Assembly (NCBI GenBank): GCA_016712035.1
Contig: JADJRT010000001.1
Location: forward strand, 558,001 to 622,000
Origin: Flammeovirgaceae bacterium
GTDB lineage: Bacteria > Bacteroidota > Bacteroidia > Cytophagales > Cyclobacteriaceae
Reading direction: 5' to 3'
Length of the DNA: 64,000 nucleotides
How positions within the stretch are numbered: position 1 is the first letter of the stretch; the number at the start of each line of letters is the position of its first letter. The position numbers and the translations under genes are program-made. Positions 28,807 to 38,618 of this stretch are shown here, in pieces. Under the pieces are notes generated by a model. That model had not been told where the DNA came from. It saw only the letters and a program-made list of their open reading frames with translations, and did no database searches.

Positions 28807-30983
28807 ATGAAAAGAATAATTCTTGTGGTATTAGTGATGGTAACATTTGTTGCCTTCTCACAAAACAAAAAACCAATTGTTGCTTCCGATTTAATGAAGA
28901 TCGCCACCACTAACCAAATCCAGATTTCGCCCGATGGATCAAAGGCCATTATGGTTGTTAATCGTAAGGCGGTAAAGAACGAGAATGAGTATTACTACAC
29001 ACGTCAATTATACATGACCGATCTGATTAGCCCGGCAGAGCCGGTGCAGTTAACCTTTGGTGATAAAAGCGATGGCCAACCGCAATGGTCACCGGATGGG
29101 AAACAAATCCTTTTGTGCGCACCGATGGCGAGAAATCTCAATTATGGATTTTGCCATTGAGTGGAGGCGAAGCACACGTTATCACCAAAGCCGAATATGG
29201 AACAAGCAATCCACGTTGGTCGCCCGATGGCAAGAAAATTTTATACGCATCCAGTATTCCGTTTTCTGTTATTGAGGCAAAGACTCCGTGGGTTTATGAA
29301 CGACCGGGCAGAGCACAAGGTGATGAACCCAACTTTAAAACCATGAAGGCTGATGAACGGAAAAAAGTTGTAAACAGTCCCGATGGTTCATTAGAAGAAG
29401 TGCGGGCCTGGCTTGCCAAAAATACATTTGATAGTAATCCACGGGTTTTGATTCGTCAGAATTTGCAGGGCGAACTCAACCTTCAACCAGAAGAAAGTTT
29501 TTCACACCTTTTTGTTCACACGCTTGGCGCTGAAGAAAAGGATGTACAACTCACGCAAGGATTTCAGGACTTTCAATCTGCTGATTGGTCACCCGATGGC
29601 AAAACGATTATTTGTCATTCAAAGATTTATAAAATTCATCCGGACCGGGAGCGGGAAAATGATTTGTGGAAAATAGATGTCACTACAAAAAGTGCGAAGG
29701 AGTTTTTAACCTGGCCGGGATATAGCGCTTCAAATCCATCGTACTCAACGGATGGAGGAACAATTTCATTTTATGCTACCCCGATTGAAAATCGCCATGC
29801 AACCCAAAATCAGTTGGCAGTTGTTTCGGCAACGGGGGGTAAGCCTACTGTTCTTACAGCTTCGTTCGATCGCGACATCAGCGGGCACGGATGGTCTGCG
29901 GATAGCAAGACTATTTATTTCGTATCTCAAACCTAAGGCGATGTTCCCTTGTTTAGTATTCCTGCTAAAGGCGGAACGGTTACAAAAATAGTTGGAAACG
30001 ATAACGGCATAAATGATTTTGATTTACAAGGCGATAAAGTTGTTTACGCTCTTACGGAAACGAAAAATCCATGGGAAGTACATTTGCTAAATCTGAAAGA
30101 TAAATCAACCCGCCAGCTTACACGCTTAAACGAAGAGTGGTTGAAGGATAAGTGGATCAGCTATCCGAAAGAATACACATTCACCCGACCTGATGGAATA
30201 AAGATTCAGTATTGGGTGCAGGAACCCATGGGAAGAAAAGACGGAACGGTGTATCCAACTATTCTTAACATTCATGGCGGACCATCAGCCATGTGGGGGC
30301 CTGGTGTTTTTTCTATGTGGCACGAATATCAATTAGAAAATAGCTGGGGATATGGATTGGTGTATTCCAATCCAAGAGGTAGTGGTGGCTATGGCGATAA
30401 GTTTAAGAAAGGAAATTTTAAAGATTGGGGCGCGGGCCCTGCCGGGGATATTCTCGCTTCGTTAGATGAAGCGATGAAGAAGCATGCGTGGATTGATAAA
30501 GATCAATTGTTTGTGGAAGGCGGAAGTTATGCGGGGTATATGGTTGCGTGGATTATTAGTCATGACAATCGGTTTAAAGCTGCGAACGCGCAACGCGGAG
30601 TTTATGAGCTTACTACTTTTATGGGTGAAGGAAACGCCTGGAGTTTAGTGCCCGATCATTTTGGTGGCTACCCGTGGCAGAAGGAAACGAAAGTATTATT
30701 AGATTCGGAATCGCCTCTTACTTATGTGGATAAAATAAACACCCCGCTATTAATTATTCATGGCGATCAGGATTTAAGAACAGGTGTAATACAATCAGAG
30801 ATGCTTTATAAAAGTTTGAAAATTTTAAATAAGCCCGTTGAATATATCCGGTATCCGAAAGAAGGTCATGAGTTAACCCGAAGCGGAAACCCGGGGCGGA
30901 TGATGGACCACATGTTGCGCGTGATAGAATTTTTTGAACGCTATACAAAACATCCTGAACCAGCACCGGCTACAGTGAAGTAG
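28807..30983 (+). CDS. S9 family (prolyl oligopeptidase/DPP-type) peptidase, with a frameshift and an in-frame stop
   Basis: This is a secreted serine peptidase that cleaves short peptides after specific residues. A signal peptide (VLVMVTFVAFSQ) precedes a beta-propeller with repeated WSPDGK motifs (QPQWSPDGKQIL, NPRWSPDGKKIL, ADWSPDGKTII). The C-terminal alpha/beta hydrolase has nucleophile GGSYAGY, acid in HGDQDLRTG and His in KEGHEL. Two breaks: a missing T near 29110 (joining QIL to FVRTDGEKSQLW) and TAA at 29934-29936 in frame between FVSQT and GDVPLF, where the family has a coding residue (Glu likely). Corrected length is 725 residues. Errors are likelier than decay. Confidence 0.9.
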
Positions 30984-31039
30984 TGCTCGATCAATTTTTT
31001 TTGAAAATATTTATAGATTGAAAACAAACCAACAAGTAT

Positions 31040-31354
31040 ATGATAGTAGAAGTTAACACCGACAGGCACATTGAAAGTAGCGAAAGACTTATTGACTACT
31101 GTAAATCAACACTAGAGGCTGAGCTGGATCGCTTTAGTGAAAACATTACTCGTATTGACGTGCATTTTAGTGATCAAAATGGTGAGAAGGGTGGCGATGA
31201 TGACAAGCGCTGTCTTATTGAAGCAAGGCTAAAAGGTTTAAAGCCGGTAACCACAAGCAATCACGCCTCTAACATTGACGATGCCTTAAGTGGGGCTATC
31301 GATAAGATGGTTACCGTGCTGGATACCGCGCTAGCCAAAAAACGTAATAGATAG
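31040..31354 (+). CDS. HPF/RaiA-family ribosome-associated protein
   Basis: This 104-residue cytoplasmic protein resembles the N-terminal domain of hibernation-promoting factors that bind the 30S decoding centre in slow growth: an alternating strand/helix layout with RIDVHFSDQNGEKGGDDDKRCLIEARLKG and a C-terminal helix ALSGAIDKMVTVLDTAL. It lacks the long C-terminal dimerisation domain, so it is a short form. It stands alone after the peptidase gene and is followed by a strong hairpin. The family call rests on the overall pattern. Confidence 0.75.
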   Translation: MIVEVNTDRHIESSERLIDYCKSTLEAELDRFSENITRIDVHFSDQNGEKGGDDDKRCLIEARLKGLKPVTTSNHASNIDDALSGAIDKMVTVLDTALAKKRNR

Positions 31355-31369
31355 GTACATTATAGAAAT

Positions 31370-31395
31370 GCCGTCAGGTCGGAAGACCTGACGGC
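31370..31395. repeat. Perfect 11-bp palindrome (REP-like GTCAGGTC element)
   Basis: GCCGTCAGGTC and GACCTGACGGC form a perfect 11-bp stem closed by GGAA, a GNRA tetraloop. No T-run follows directly (CTTTT comes about 10 bases later), so it may be a weak terminator or, more likely, an intergenic repetitive palindrome of the GTCAGGTC...GACCTGAC kind seen in environmental genomes. It lies between two convergent genes. Confidence 0.55.
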
Positions 31396-31430
31396 AGTAG
31401 TAGCACTTTTCTCACTAAAAAATTAAGTTT

Positions 31431-32606
31431 CTACTCCACGTAAAGCACCAGTCCTTTCAAATATTCGCCTTCCGGATGATACAAGGAAACGGGATGATCG
31501 GCTGGCTGCGATAGCCGATGCAATACTTTTATGTTGCGGCCTGCCTGAATACCTGCCGACACAACCGTATCATAAAACAATTGGCGATCGACCACTTGCG
31601 AACAGGAGAAGGTAAAAATTATTCCGCCCGACTTAATCATTTTTATCGCTTCTGCGTTTAATCTTTGATATCCCTTCATCGCTTGGTGTCGTGCCTCTTT
31701 GTGTTTAGCAAAAGCGGGCGGGTCGAGAATAATTAAATCGTAGACATCTTTCTTAGCTTTTATGAAATCAAAGGTGTCTTCCGTAAAACATTCGTGCGTA
31801 GCAGGATCGAATCCGTTAAGAGATAAATTTTTTCGGGTTAAGGCAACCGCTTTTTCAGAAGCATCTACAGAGTGAACAAGTGTTGCTCCATTTTGCAGGG
31901 CATAGACTGAGAACCCTCCGGTATAACAGAATGTATTTAACACGGTTTTTCCTTTGGCCAATTCACCCAGTAGTTTTCTATTCTCCCGCTGATCAAGAAA
32001 AAATCCGGTTTTCTGGCCTTCTTCCCAATCCACATAAAATTTGTTGCCATGTTCCAGTACGCTGTGTGGAACTGCGGCCATTCCTAACAGATAGCCACTT
32101 TCAGATTTTTCGCTTAGCGATTTATAATACACAGCCGAAAGATTGAATTGTTTACTTTCAAGCGTATCCTTAATAGCCTCGGCAATAATATTTTTGTCTT
32201 GCTCCATACCAGCCGAGTGCGCTTGAATTATGGCAACACCGTGATACATATCAACAATTAAACCGGGCAACCCATCACCCTCGCCATGGATCAACCGATA
32301 TGAATTGGTAAATTCAGAAATAACTTGCGTATCTAAACGCTGAGCTAAGGCCTGTTTAATTTTATCCTGATAAATTGAAATAGAGGGCGGTGTTGGGCCA
32401 AAGAAAATAACCCGTACGGTTATGGTTCCTTTTTGATAGTGCCCGAAGCCGAGGGTGTTTTTTTTAGAGTCCTGCACTTCAACCCACTCGCCATCTTTTA
32501 AATCTTCGGATGTTGATTGAATGCCACCTGAAAAGATCCAGGGATGAAATCTTTTTATGGAATGATCGCGGCCTTGTTTTAAGGTTATAATGCCTTTAAT
32601 TTTCAC
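31431..32606 (-). CDS. RlmI-like rRNA (cytosine-C5) methyltransferase
   Basis: This 391-residue protein has an N-terminal PUA domain (IITLKQGRDHSIKRFHPWIFSG), a middle EEHEE-type domain (YRLIHGEGDGLPGLIVDMY) and a Rossmann SAM-binding domain: VLNTFCYTGGFSVYAL (motif I), VDASEKAV, then ILDPPAFAKHK (motif IV) and FTFSCSQ with the catalytic Cys. This is the class I SAM-dependent rRNA methyltransferase layout of RlmI (23S m5C1962). The target position is inferred from family. Frame intact, single gene. Confidence 0.88.
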   Translation of the reverse strand: MKIKGIITLKQGRDHSIKRFHPWIFSGGIQSTSEDLKDGEWVEVQDSKKNTLGFGHYQKGTITVRVIFFGPTPPSISIYQDKIKQALAQRLDTQVISEFTNSYRLIHGEGDGLPGLIVDMYHGVAIIQAHSAGMEQDKNIIAEAIKDTLESKQFNLSAVYYKSLSEKSESGYLLGMAAVPHSVLEHGNKFYVDWEEGQKTGFFLDQRENRKLLGELAKGKTVLNTFCYTGGFSVYALQNGATLVHSVDASEKAVALTRKNLSLNGFDPATHECFTEDTFDFIKAKKDVYDLIILDPPAFAKHKEARHQAMKGYQRLNAEAIKMIKSGGIIFTFSCSQVVDRQLFYDTVVSAGIQAGRNIKVLHRLSQPADHPVSLYHPEGEYLKGLVLYVE

Positions 32607-32627
32607 TGGAGATATTTAAATGGTCAC

Positions 32628-32659
32628 TTGACAAAAAGCAAAGTTACTTAATATATTTA
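32628..32659 (+). promoter_or_regulatory. Possible promoter for the MORN lipoprotein
   Basis: TTG (32628-32630), a 21-base spacer and TATATTTA (32652-32659, one mismatch to TAnnTTTG) lie 26 bases before the ATG at 32686. Confidence 0.35.
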
Positions 32660-32685
32660 GCCGGTAAATGTAAATCGATTTTGCT

Positions 32686-33270
32686 ATGAGAATCATTGGA
32701 CTTCTGATTTTACTTGTTGTTACATTCTCATCCTGTTCGGATAGCCCCCCTTCAAATGTGAATGAGTCGATGGAGATCGAGGGTATTCCACCAGGCGCTA
32801 TCCAGGAAGAGTTTGCTGATTCGCCCGGACTGATAAAAGTATCCGTCAATGATAACAGCGGCAAACTGCTTTCTCAAGGGCTTTACCTCAACAAAAAAAG
32901 AGAAGGCACCTGGGTTGAGTATAACGCAACGGGTAAAATAAAATCGATCACAACCTATGTCGGAGGAAACAAGGAAGGCACTATGATTGAACTCAATGAA
33001 TCTGGGCAATTGCTGCGGCAGAGTAACTACCACAACGATTTGCAAGAAGGAGAATACAAGGAATTTAATTATGGTACCGTAAAGGAGGAGCGATTTTACA
33101 AGCAGGGCAAATTAGAAGGCACCGTAAAAATATTTTATGCCGATGGAAAGATTATGGAAGAGGGACTTTATAAGAATGGAGTCCGCGATGGTATTTCGAA
33201 ATGGTATGATCAGCAGGGAAATATGACCATTGAATATGAGTACAAAGCGGGAGTTTTGATTAAAAAGTGA
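32686..33270 (+). CDS. MORN-repeat lipoprotein (YwqK-like)
   Basis: This 194-residue protein has a lipoprotein signal (LLILLVVTFSSC, Cys about 17) and then MORN/YwqK-like repeats: GLYLNKKREGTWVEY, TYVGGNKEGTMIEL, NYHNDLQEGEYKEF, FYKQGKLEGTVKIF and GLYKNGVRDGISKWY. These form a beta-solenoid; in YwqK the family is labelled antitoxin but no toxin partner is nearby. Surface or periplasmic location is expected. Function unknown. Confidence 0.8.
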   Translation: MRIIGLLILLVVTFSSCSDSPPSNVNESMEIEGIPPGAIQEEFADSPGLIKVSVNDNSGKLLSQGLYLNKKREGTWVEYNATGKIKSITTYVGGNKEGTMIELNESGQLLRQSNYHNDLQEGEYKEFNYGTVKEERFYKQGKLEGTVKIFYADGKIMEEGLYKNGVRDGISKWYDQQGNMTIEYEYKAGVLIKK

Positions 33271-33324
33271 AAATTTGTCAGTAAAAGTGAACCAAAATAA
33301 GTCAACTGGTCGTTTTAGCACTAC

Positions 33325-33339
33325 TGGCATATCTTTTGA
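33325..33339 (+). promoter_or_regulatory. Sigma-54-like -24/-12 promoter before degP
   Basis: TGGCAT-ATCTT-TTGA matches the sigma-54 consensus TGGCAC-N5-TTGC with the correct spacing; the last C of -12 is A. It lies about 110 bases upstream of the degP ATG. A TTTGTCAGTAAAAGTGA stretch further upstream could hold an activator site. The match is from sequence only. Confidence 0.45.
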
Positions 33340-33451
33340 CTTTTGAGGATGGGTTGCGCAGAACGAGAGTACACTTAGCATTAGTACAACTAAAAACAAC
33401 CGGAGTGCATCCTACTTCGGTTAAACATTTTAAAACAAAATTTTTATATCT

Positions 33452-34960
33452 ATGAAACGATTTGGATCATTTTTGTTGGCCGCGGTAATGGGGAGTATGA
33501 TAACTATCGGGGCCTCACAATGGCTGATGAAAGACCAGCAAAATGGAGTTAAGATTGAACACATTAATGGGGTACCAACTTCTCAAGTAGCCTACCAGGT
33601 AAATGAACAAGGGCAGCTTGTGCCGCTTGATTTTACGGGTACTGCAGAACGAGTTACGAAAGCCGTGGTACACATTCGGTCAACGCAAGAAAGAACTTCT
33701 TCTTCGAACGAACAGATTCCGGAACAGTTTCGTCAATTCTTTTTTGACAGCCCGTATGAAAATCAAGGGCCAAGTCAAAGCACTGGGTCGGGAGTTATAA
33801 TTAACAAAGACGGCTACATTGTTACCAATAATCACGTAGTGGATGGGGCCGATGTAGTGCAGGTTACCCTGAATGACAACCGCGAGTTAAAAGCAGAAGT
33901 GATTGGCGTGGATCCGGATACAGATCTGGCCGTTATTAAAGTCAATGAAAAAGATCTTCCTTATTTGGCCTTTGTTAATTCCGATCAGTCGAAAGTGGGC
34001 CAGTGGGTATTGGCGGTTGGTAATCCATTCAATTTGAATTCAACCGTAACGGCTGGTATTATTAGTGCAAAAGGGCGCGATATAAACATAATCAATTCCG
34101 GTAGCCCGGGAGTGAATGGTCAGCGCGGAGCTCGAACCGCCATTGAATCTTTTATTCAAACAGATGCCGCAATCAATCCGGGTAACAGTGGTGGTGCGCT
34201 TGTTGATTTGAATGGTGGATTATTAGGAATCAATACGGCTATTGCCAGCCCAACGGGTTCTTATTCAGGCTATGGCTTTGCTGTACCCTCAAACATTGTA
34301 AGTAAAATCACGGAGGATTTAATAGGATTCGGAATGGTGCAACGTGGTTGGATGGGTGTTGAGATTCGGAATGTAGACAGCAATCTGGCTAAGCAGGAAG
34401 ATCTTGCTGTGAATGAAGGCGCATATATTTCGGGTTACGGAACAGAGGAAAATAAGAGTGCGGCCAAAGAAGCTGGCTTAAAGCCCGGGGATGTAGTTAC
34501 AAAAATTGACGATGCCCCCATTAAGTCAAGTTCTGCGCTGATTGAGTATGTTGGCCGTAAGAGACCGGGAGACAAATTAGAAGTGACTATAGACCGTAAC
34601 GGGAAAACGATAGTTGTACCGGTTACGCTGAAAAACAGGGAAGGGAATACCTCGATGAATAAGCGAGAAGAAAAACCTGAGGTGGCTGTTTTGGGAATTG
34701 AATTAGAAGATGTAGATAGCAAAGTATTAAAGCGGCTGGAAGTCACGCAAGGGGTTAAGGTTAAGACCTTGGCAAGTACCAAGTTGAAGCGAACCGGAAT
34801 GAAAGAAGGATTTATTATTACTCATGTAGATGACGTTGCAGTTAAATCTGCCAAAGATGTGGACTCCATTATTGCTAAAAAGAAGGCCGGTGAACTAATT
34901 ACCTTCGCGGGTGTTTATGAAGATTATCCGCGTGAGTATATTTATGCGTTACGTATGTAA
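33452..34960 (+). CDS. degP: DegP/HtrA-type periplasmic serine protease
   Basis: This 502-residue Do-type protease degrades or refolds damaged envelope proteins. A signal anchor (FGSFLLAAVMGSMITIG) leads to a trypsin-like domain with His in TNNHVVDGAD, Asp in DPDTDLAVIK and Ser in NPGNSGGALVD. Two PDZ domains follow (about residues 290-390 and 410-500; LKPGDVVTKIDD, MKEGFIITHVDD). The frame is intact. A sigma-54-like promoter element lies upstream, fitting stress control. Confidence 0.93.
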   Translation: MKRFGSFLLAAVMGSMITIGASQWLMKDQQNGVKIEHINGVPTSQVAYQVNEQGQLVPLDFTGTAERVTKAVVHIRSTQERTSSSNEQIPEQFRQFFFDSPYENQGPSQSTGSGVIINKDGYIVTNNHVVDGADVVQVTLNDNRELKAEVIGVDPDTDLAVIKVNEKDLPYLAFVNSDQSKVGQWVLAVGNPFNLNSTVTAGIISAKGRDINIINSGSPGVNGQRGARTAIESFIQTDAAINPGNSGGALVDLNGGLLGINTAIASPTGSYSGYGFAVPSNIVSKITEDLIGFGMVQRGWMGVEIRNVDSNLAKQEDLAVNEGAYISGYGTEENKSAAKEAGLKPGDVVTKIDDAPIKSSSALIEYVGRKRPGDKLEVTIDRNGKTIVVPVTLKNREGNTSMNKREEKPEVAVLGIELEDVDSKVLKRLEVTQGVKVKTLASTKLKRTGMKEGFIITHVDDVAVKSAKDVDSIIAKKKAGELITFAGVYEDYPREYIYALRM

Positions 34961-34979
34961 AACTAAACCTGTATGTTGA

Positions 34980-35154
34980 ATGAGAAAACTGTTTAAAAAA
35001 GGTGAGCGCGTCCGAAGCAAGATTGACGGAAAAGTGATGGAGGTGCTCAAGTACTTAAAATCAAACCTGGTAGAAGTGAAGTGGTTTGATTTGCAAGCGA
35101 AAGAAGTACGGACAAACAAAATTAAAGAAGACAAACTATCAAAGGCTGCTTGAA
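34980..35154 (+). CDS. Small basic protein (57 aa after correction; probable frameshift)
   Basis: An ATG 20 bases after degP begins MRKLFKKGERVRSKIDGKV, then EVLKYLKSNLVEVKWFDL, reminiscent of small KOW/Tudor-like proteins. As read, it stops after 48 codons at 35124-35126. Removing one A from the run at 35100-35103 extends it as AKEVRTNKIKEDKLSKAA to a stop at 35152-35154, a more natural end. It directly precedes a strong terminator, so it likely shares the degP transcript. Function unknown. Confidence 0.55.
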
Positions 35155-35170
35155 AAATAAGTGCGCAGCT

Positions 35171-35208
35171 AAAAAGCCTTCGGATTATTTTTCGAAGGCT
35201 TTTTTTAT
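35171..35208 (+). terminator. Intrinsic terminator after degP and small ORF
   Basis: AAAAAGCCTTCG pairs with CGAAGGCTTTTT around a 10-base loop, followed by a T-run. It is flanked by an A-run on the other side, so it could also work in reverse. Confidence 0.85.
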
Positions 35209-35275
35209 AGTAAGAATTGATCTCAATGGATCTAGTACAATTTGTAACTTGCGATTTCTTATAGAGAAAAATTAA

Positions 35276-36506
35276 ATAAGAACACTATCAAAAATTCGAA
35301 ATACCCGCTTACTACCGATCTTCGATTACCGGTCAGATCAAAGAATCCCGCAGACTTAAAAGATCTGCGTAAGCAGGATTTTTTACTCCAGCTATACTCG
35401 ATTTAGGTTCTGTTCAATTTATACTTGCCCGCCACTTTGGTTTTTGTTATGGTGTGGAAAATGCTATTGAAATCAGCTACCGCGCCTTGGAAGAATCCGT
35501 GGGAAAAAAAGTGTACCTGTTAAGTCAGATGATCCACAATCAGGAGGTGAATGATGATCTGGTAAGCCGCGGAATTAAATTTATTATGGATACCGATGGT
35601 AGCCAATTTATTCCTTGGGAGAAAATAACAAAGAATGATGTTGTTATTATACCAGCCTTTGGCACCACCCTGGAGATTGAACATTTGCTGCTGGATAAAG
35701 GAGTAGAAGTTCAAAAATATAATACCACCTGCCCGTTTGTTGAGAAGGTCTGGAATCGTGCCGGGAAATTGGGGAAGGATAAATACACCATCATTATTCA
35801 TGGCAAGCCAAAGCATGAAGAAACCAAGGCTACTTTTTCGCACAGCGCCCGAGATGGAGCCTCTATTATTGTTCGCGATATGCAAGAGGCACATAAGCTT
35901 AGCAATTACATTTTAGGCAGTAAGTCGCGTGCTGAATTTTATGAAGAGTTTGCTGGCCGATATTCAACCGGATTTGATGTTGATCTTCATTTGCAACGGA
36001 TTGGCGTTGTTAATCAAACTACCATGCTGGCCTCTGAAACGCAAAGTATTGCCGATTTTTTCAAACAGATTATGGTGGCAAAGTACGGAAGCGAAAACAT
36101 AAAACAACATTTCGCTGATACTCGTGATACACTTTGTTATGCGACCAATGACAATCAAGACTCCACCTATCAACTTCTCGAATCGGACGCTGACCTGGCG
36201 ATAGTAGTAGGAGGGTACAATAGTTCAAATACGAGTCATATTGTTGAGTTGTGTGAGCGCAAGTTTCATACGTATTTTATTAATTCAGATAGCGAGATAA
36301 AATCAAAAGCAGAAATCCATCACTACAATTATGAGCGCAAGCAAAAGCTAATAACACATGAATTTTTACCAGACAAAAAACCCGTAAAAATTATCCTGAC
36401 GAGTGGAGCTTCCTGCCCCGATACGCTAGTGGATCGTGTTTTATTAAAACTTGCCGGTTACTTTCCCGAAGCAAAATCTGTTGAAGAGGCTTTAAAGGAG
36501 TTTTAA
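35276..36506 (+). CDS. ispH: 4-hydroxy-3-methylbut-2-enyl diphosphate reductase (N-terminus with two or more frameshifts)
   Basis: IspH is the last enzyme of the MEP isoprenoid pathway, an iron-sulphur reductase yielding IPP and DMAPP. The three cluster Cys are visible: HFGFCYGVENA, NTTCPFVEK and SGASCPD. This is the long Bacteroidota form of about 400 residues. The continuous frame from 35454 (GTG) starts inside the family's FCYGVENA segment. Upstream, family-like sequence runs in other frames: FEIPAYYRSSITGQIKES, RLKDLRKQD and FFTPAILDLGSVQFILARH, joined by removing an A near 35378 and adding a T near 35390. The true start near 35276 is uncertain. The gene is essential, so errors are assumed. 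Confidence 0.9.
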
Positions 36507-36533
36507 GACTTACGTAATCTGTATTTTTAAGGA

Positions 36534-38598
36534 ATGAAAAAACTACTCCTACTATTTGTTCTGGTGGCAACATCGGTGACCGTATTTAGTCAGGAGCCGG
36601 TTGATTCCATAAAGACGTTAAACGAAGTTACTATCCGCGCGTATGAGGCCGATCGTCCGTTGCTGGAAGTGCCGGCTTCGATTGGACTGGTTTTAAAAAA
36701 CGATCTCGACCGCTTCAGTAATACATCACTTGTTTCTGCAGTTAATGCACTTCCGGGAATTAGAATGGAAGAACGCTCTCCGGGAAGTTATCGGTTTTCT
36801 ATTCGAGGCAGTTCCTTGCGGTCTCCCTTCGGTGTGCGAAATGTAAAAGCATACTGGAATGAACTTCCCATCACAGACCCGGGAGGCAATACTTATTTAA
36901 ATCAATTCGATGCAAATTCGATAGAGCAGATAGAAATCATTAAAGGACCTGGGTCAAGTGTTTATGGAGCAGGCACGGGTGGAGTTTTATTACTCAAATC
37001 ACCAACTACAAAAAGGAGAACACCCTTACGGGATCATGGATCAACGGAAGCTATGGCTTACAAAATTATCAATTGGCACTTAATCAGGGTAATGATAAAA
37101 CGAGTCATTACCTCGGCTATCAGCATCAACAAGCCGATGGATACAGAGAACAAACCCGCATGGTGCGCGATCAGATCAACATCACATTTCGATTTAGAGT
37201 TTCCGATAAAGAAGAATTAGAGACTGCGATTTTCTATACCGGTTTATATTACGAAACTCTGGGTGGCCTTACGCAATCTGAGTATGATAGCGATCCGCAG
37301 CAGGCCCGACCTGGTGCGGGGACACAGCCGGGAGCGGTAGAGCAGCAAGCAAGTGTGGCGTTGAAATCATTTTATGCGGGGTGTCGCACCAATATCATTT
37401 TTCAAAAGCATTGCATAATCGAACGGGAGTTTATGGAAACTTTATTCAGTTTAATAATGCCGCTATTCGAAATTATGAACGTAGAGCCGAGCAAAATTTT
37501 GGTGTTCGCACGGTAACGGATTTCTCTTTTCCTCTTGCGAATTGGAATACAAAGTTATTGGGCGGAGGCGAATTTATGAGTGGTTTTTCTCCCATAAAAA
37601 CATATCAGAATTTACAGGGAACACCAGGTTCCTTACAAAGTGATGACGAAGTCAACACACTTCAATATAATATTTTTGGTCAAGCAGAATTTACTAAGGA
37701 AGCTTGGGTTATAACGGGCGGGTTAAGTGTCAACTGGGTTAACTATAAATCTCTAGAACTTTCCAATGCTCCCGTAGTTCAACAAGAGGTGAGCTATGAT
37801 CCTATCATTACTCCCCGTATTGCTTTACTGAGAAAAATCAATGATGCTTTTTCTGTACAAGCCAATGCGAGTTGGGGCTTTTCGCCACCCACATTAGCGG
37901 AAGTGCGACCCTCTAATGCTATTTTTAATGTCAGCCTGGAGCCTGAAAGAGGAATGCAAATTGAAATTGGGTCGCGTGGATATTTTCTTAATAGAAAATT
38001 TTTTATTGATGCAGCGCTCTACCATTTTGCTCTTGATCAAACCATTGTTGTGCGCAGAGATGTTGATGGCGCAGACTATTTCGTAAATGCTGGCTCCACA
38101 AATCAAAATGGAATGGAACTTCTCCTCCACTGGCAACCAAGAATAAATTCTACTCTCTTATCGGGTTTTAAAATGTGGAGTGGCGTTACTCTAAACGATT
38201 ACGAGTTTGAAGAATATAGCAAAGGCACAACATCCTTTAGCGGCAATGCACTCACGGGAGTGCCCAGACAGGTATTTACTGGCGGATTTGATTTGAAGCT
38301 GAGCAAGGGATTGTATTGGTATGTTACACTTAATTATACTTCGTCATTACCTCTAGATGATGCGAATACAGTTTTTGCTGATTCGTATACGTTGTTGGGG
38401 AGCCGCCTGGGTTATAAAACCTCAGCAATTAATCGTTTACCCATTGAGATCTTTGCAGGGGCAGATAATTTATTAGATCAAACGTACAGCTTAGGGAATG
38501 ACCTAAATGCTTTTGGCGGACGTTACTTCAATACGGCCCCAGCCAGAAATTATTATGCCGGCATCCGGCTCGATTTTAAAGTGAAACAAGACAATTGA
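36534..38598 (+). CDS. TonB-dependent outer-membrane receptor (two frameshifts)
   Basis: This is a TonB-dependent receptor without the carboxypeptidase-like N-terminal domain of SusC types. A signal peptide (LLLLFVLVATSVTVFSQ) is followed by the TonB-box-like KTLNEVTIRAYE and a plug (LVSAVNALPGIRMEERSPGSYRFSIRGSSLRSPFG; EIIKGPGSSVYGAGTGGVLLL). The barrel ends YYAGIRLDFKV. The frame breaks near 37015 (one A missing; KENTLTGSWINGSYG follows) and near 37376 (one G missing; GVSHQYHFSKAL follows). Corrected length is 688 residues. The substrate is unknown, perhaps a siderophore, vitamin or metal complex. It precedes the propeller sensor by 20 bases. Confidence 0.88.
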
Positions 38599-38618
38599 TT
38601 TTGTCTTACCTTCACTAA

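Noticed and set aside
6146..29936. Alternative genetic code (TGA and TAA read as amino acids)
   Set aside because: Both TGA and TAA end many intact genes here, and the two in-frame stops need different readings.
38588..38607. Terminator at the end of the TonB gene
   Set aside because: A 7-bp AAGACAA/TTGTCTT stem exists but lacks a T-run, and the next gene starts 12 bases later.
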